Source: Chaetoderma sp. LZ-2023a (lineage: Eukaryota; Mollusca; Caudofoveata; Chaetodermatida; Chaetodermatidae). From it: a DNA stretch of 64,000 nucleotides. The position numbers were made by a program, and so were the translations under genes. The stretch is from positions 43,477,142-43,541,141 of the forward strand of contig CM067373.1 in NCBI GenBank assembly GCA_034401795.1. The letters run 5' to 3'. Shown here one piece after another: positions 61,709 to 64,000 of this stretch (positions are counted from its first letter, which is position 1; each line of letters begins with the position of its first letter). The notes under the pieces are model-generated. The model saw only the letters and a program-made list of their open reading frames with translations. It did not search any database and had not been told where the DNA came from.

Positions 61709-62039
61709 GTAAGGATAAAAAGCGTTAATAATAGCAGGACATATTTTATAGCAGTACAGATTTTATCTTCAGACAATGTAATTTTTTTCAGTTTCAAAAC
61801 AGCAAAGGTATCTAATAGAAGTTATGTCTAAATTGTGGGGATCACCTCGACTCCTAACTCTGAAATCTTGAGTAACCAAGGCAAAATTAAGGATCACTAT
61901 ATGCAAAATGTGTATAAAACTAAGCAATATTTAACAATCGTACATAATTGCTAGTTTATCAGATACATCGCTTAGAATGGTGGAAGGCATTCTTATAAGT
62001 GTTGACAGATTGAAACCAAAGTGGTACTATAACCACATA
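61709..62039. other. MUS81 intron, no gene seen
   Basis: AT-rich intronic DNA between the ERKR exon and B3. No further MUS81 exon with matching phase 0 start was found before the window end. Confidence 0.5.
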
Positions 62040-62214
62040 TTCTACTTCGAATAATACTTAACAGATGTACTATTATGATAATGTCTATTATCTAGTCGAG
62101 CTCAAAATAAACAATGAAAAACTCCTCACTCTCCTGGTCCTGCCCATACTGTGTCCGGGAATCACCATAGCCTCCAGGTACCGAGTCAATTCTTAATCAC
62201 AGTCAGATTCGTCT
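62040..62214 (+). repeat. B3 left inverted terminal repeat
   Basis: Matches the B2 left ITR with substitutions (ACTTAACAGATG for ACTTACCAGATG, so the conserved ATACTTACC is mutated here). Confidence 0.85.
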
Positions 62215-62309
62215 ATTTTGCTGACTGAGAGTCGCATGTTTTTTTAGCTGTAAAATTGTGCAATTTTTAGCGGAATTAAGCGTGTATAACGTTATCCATC
62301 GCTGGCTTT

Positions 62310-62342
62310 ATGGAAGGAAAGGGAAAGTCATCACAGGGACAG
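62310..62342 (+). CDS. B3 gag leader exon (predicted)
   Basis: MEGKGKSSQGQ then CAG|GTTATA. Eleven codons and phase 0, as in B1 and B2. Acceptor TGTGTTCGCAG ends at 62861. Confidence 0.55.
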
Positions 62343-62861
62343 GTTATATCAATCTAGAGTTTATACATTCGTGCCGTAATGACTGATTAAAATTTCCTTA
62401 AATTGGCACATTATTTTAAAATGGTAGTCATTGTTGGAGTCGCTCCTTTACCCGTTAACTGTTTAATCTTATCCGGGTACTCGGTTAATTTATCGTGCGA
62501 CTCAGTTCCTTCCAAGATGGATGTGCCCGTAGAAAAGATGACGGCGGCCATGATTAACGTTTTGTTTTGGCTTAACGTGTCTGTGCACTCTGTTTTAGGC
62601 CGTTCTTTAGCTCTCGCTTCATTGCCGAGGGTGTATGTAAGCGATCAGTCCTTATTTCTTGGCTATTTTAACGTTAGTTAATTACCAAGTTATGTTTATA
62701 AAACTTTTATTCTAAAAATGTTCAAATATTTCCGGCCTAAACTTGATTATCATTATTCTAAGAGAAAGTTAATGTTTCTAATTAATTTTAAAATTACAAT
62801 CAAGTAAATTGATTATCATATTATCATGTGCAGCGTTTTAATTCTTATTCTGTGTTCGCAG

Positions 62862-63107
62862 AAAGTGAAGCTGCAACTGCTTACTCATCACTGTGTTTCC
62901 TGCGCGAAGTGCAAAGGTTGGAAGTCCTTGCGATGTATGTGCGAAGTGGTTGTCGGAGTTGGTGGCGGAGTTCGATCATGATCGGCGTGCACGTTTGGAG
63001 ATGATCGCGAGGGACAAGGCAGCCAAAGTGGATCAGGCGTCAGTAAAAGGTCTTGAAGAGCGTCTGAACAAGCATATGGGTGCAGCCTTGGGTGTTTGGG
63101 TGGCCCA
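62862..63107 (+). pseudogene. B3 gag fragment
   Basis: The first Cys pair is deleted. One extra base near 62930 shifts the frame, after which KVGSPCDVCAKW and the EFDHDRRARLEM region are readable. Cut off by A6 after GVWVA. Confidence 0.8.
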
Positions 63108-63296
63108 TTTCACTTCAAGAGATATACTTACCTCCCTAACACTATGATATTTCCTAAATATCAACCTTGACTCAATAACCCAGATTAAAAAAGATAGGTG
63201 CCCTTAATAGGCAGGTAGACAGGTGACAGTCAGCCGGATGCCAGCCCCAACCTCGCGCATGCGCAGACTGTCACTGCCTCTTTCTTGACTATTGGC
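63108..63296 (+). repeat. A6 left inverted terminal repeat
   Basis: TTTCACTTCAAGAG tip, ATACTTACCTCCCTAA core start and CGCGCATGCGCAGACT block conserved; other positions drift. Confidence 0.85.
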
Positions 63297-63382
63297 TTAT
63301 GCCACATGCTTGTGGTTTGATATCGACTTGCTGAGTTTTGCTCAATATTCTTTCTAAAGTTAATCTAGAGTGCTTAGAATCA

Positions 63383-63433
63383 TGTCTGATAAGTATAATT
63401 CACCTGAGGCCACGCCAGGACCAAGTTATCAGG
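63383..63433 (+). CDS. A6 gag leader exon (predicted)
   Basis: MSDKYNSPEATPGPSYQ then CAG|GTGATC. Same length (17 codons), same SP and GP positions, same final Q and donor as A1-A5, although the DNA is strongly diverged. This is the best evidence that the leader is translated. Confidence 0.66.
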
Positions 63434-64000
63434 TGATCTCTAGTATAATTTTGTTTTAATTATGTCTTAATTACGCGGTGTCACCTATTTCCGTGACGTG
63501 GTATAGACGTTATAGGTGCTCAGAAAACTGGTAACTTTATTATCTGCCGCCATAAAATGCTAATATCGCTATGATTGTGGCCACAGGTTTCTGTAAGGAG
63601 GTTTGTTCACATCTAAAGAGGTTTGTCTCCACTATTTCCCTATAAATGTTAGGAAAAAAGACTGCCCAGAATGATATAGGCTCCCATAAGAGAGGAGAGC
63701 TTGTCGTTCTGCCCTCTGGTCCCACCCTTCCCTTTAATAAATAAATAGATAAGCGAGTGGTGATGAAGAGTGGTTGTCTGCTGGAACTTCCAAGAGCTGG
63801 ACATGATGGTATGCCTTTGCTAAAGACTCAGGTACTCTAGTTATGGTTTATGGCACATTAAAATATTTGTAATTATTTGCTGCCAATATATTTTCAGTCA
63901 TACTGTTTATCTGTATCATTATAAAAGCATGACCTATTACTGTGTTCACATTACTATTGCTCTTGTATTCATACAATTCGTCTTACTCCTGGATGTTGTT

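Larger units (their letters stand above)
62040..64000 (+). mobile_element. DIRS-type retrotransposon B3, partial and split by A6
   Basis: It starts TTCTACTTCG like B1 and B2. It aligns with their 5' 1.07 kb up to GTGGCCCA at 63107, inside gag, where A6 begins. More diverged than B1/B2 are from each other (ITR, YY1-like site and gag all altered). The rest lies beyond the window. Confidence 0.88.
63108..64000 (+). mobile_element. Divergent DIRS-type element A6, partial
   Basis: It begins TTTCACTTCAAGAG and has a recognisable A left ITR and 5' region up to CATACAATTCGTCTTAC..GGATGTTGTT at the window edge (compare 6576-6607). It is far more diverged than A1-A5, so it represents another subfamily. 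The gag main exon is outside the window. Inserted at GGCCCA in B3 gag. Confidence 0.87.

Noticed and set aside
1..64000. CRISPR arrays, bacterial operons, phage or rRNA genes
   Set aside because: None seen; gene structure, splice sites and repeat content are metazoan.

Overview
This is a eukaryotic, intron-rich window, most likely from a marine invertebrate. Bivalve- or gastropod-like dispersed repeats suggest a mollusc, but that is a weak inference. The host gene is MUS81, on the + strand, encoding the ERCC4-family structure-selective endonuclease. Eight phase-consistent exons lie at 3057-3145, 4485-4736, 5013-5092, 49027-49111, 50072-50244, 58479-58830, 60661-60788 and 61593-61708. Together they give 425 codons without a stop. 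The 5' and 3' ends of the gene are outside the window.

Almost everything else is a nest of DIRS-type (tyrosine recombinase) retrotransposons in MUS81 introns. I recognise two families, named here A and B. Family A has A1 5701-12751, A2 20771-27820, A3 27821-48710 (interrupted), A4 40577-47619, A5 51270-58318 and a divergent, window-truncated A6 from 63108. Family B has B1 5293-19059 (interrupted by A1), B2 32730-39521 and B3 from 62040 (interrupted by A6). Nesting: A1 in B1; B2 and A4 in A3; A2 joined head-to-tail to A3; A6 in B3. All nine copies are in the same orientation as MUS81. A single MUS81 intron (5093-49026, 43.9 kb) is about 95% DIRS sequence.

Each complete element has inverted terminal repeats, an internal complementary region (ICR) that is the reverse complement of the joined ends (the circle junction), a gag-like ORF, an RT-RNase H ORF in the +1 frame, and a tyrosine recombinase (YR) ORF back in the gag frame that runs open beneath the whole RT ORF. 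Insertions are exact, with no target-site duplication. A2, A4, A5 and B2 look structurally intact. A1, A3, B1 and B3 carry frameshifts, stops or insertions.

The most unusual features are these. (1) A probable tiny spliced leader exon for gag, 17 codons in A and 11 in B, is conserved at protein level even in divergent copies. (2) A single conserved UGA-C stop separates gag from the YR frame. (3) The A2/A3 junction preserves the circle junction. (4) Both families share an ATACTTACC motif near their ends that reads as a perfect 5' splice donor on the other strand.

The remaining host DNA holds a hAT-type non-autonomous transposon (1239-2360) with an 8-bp duplication, a tRNA-derived SINE (about 2725-3000), a 140-150 bp tandem repeat (281-1000), and several families of palindromic foldback repeats. 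DIRS copies have landed in some of these foldbacks.
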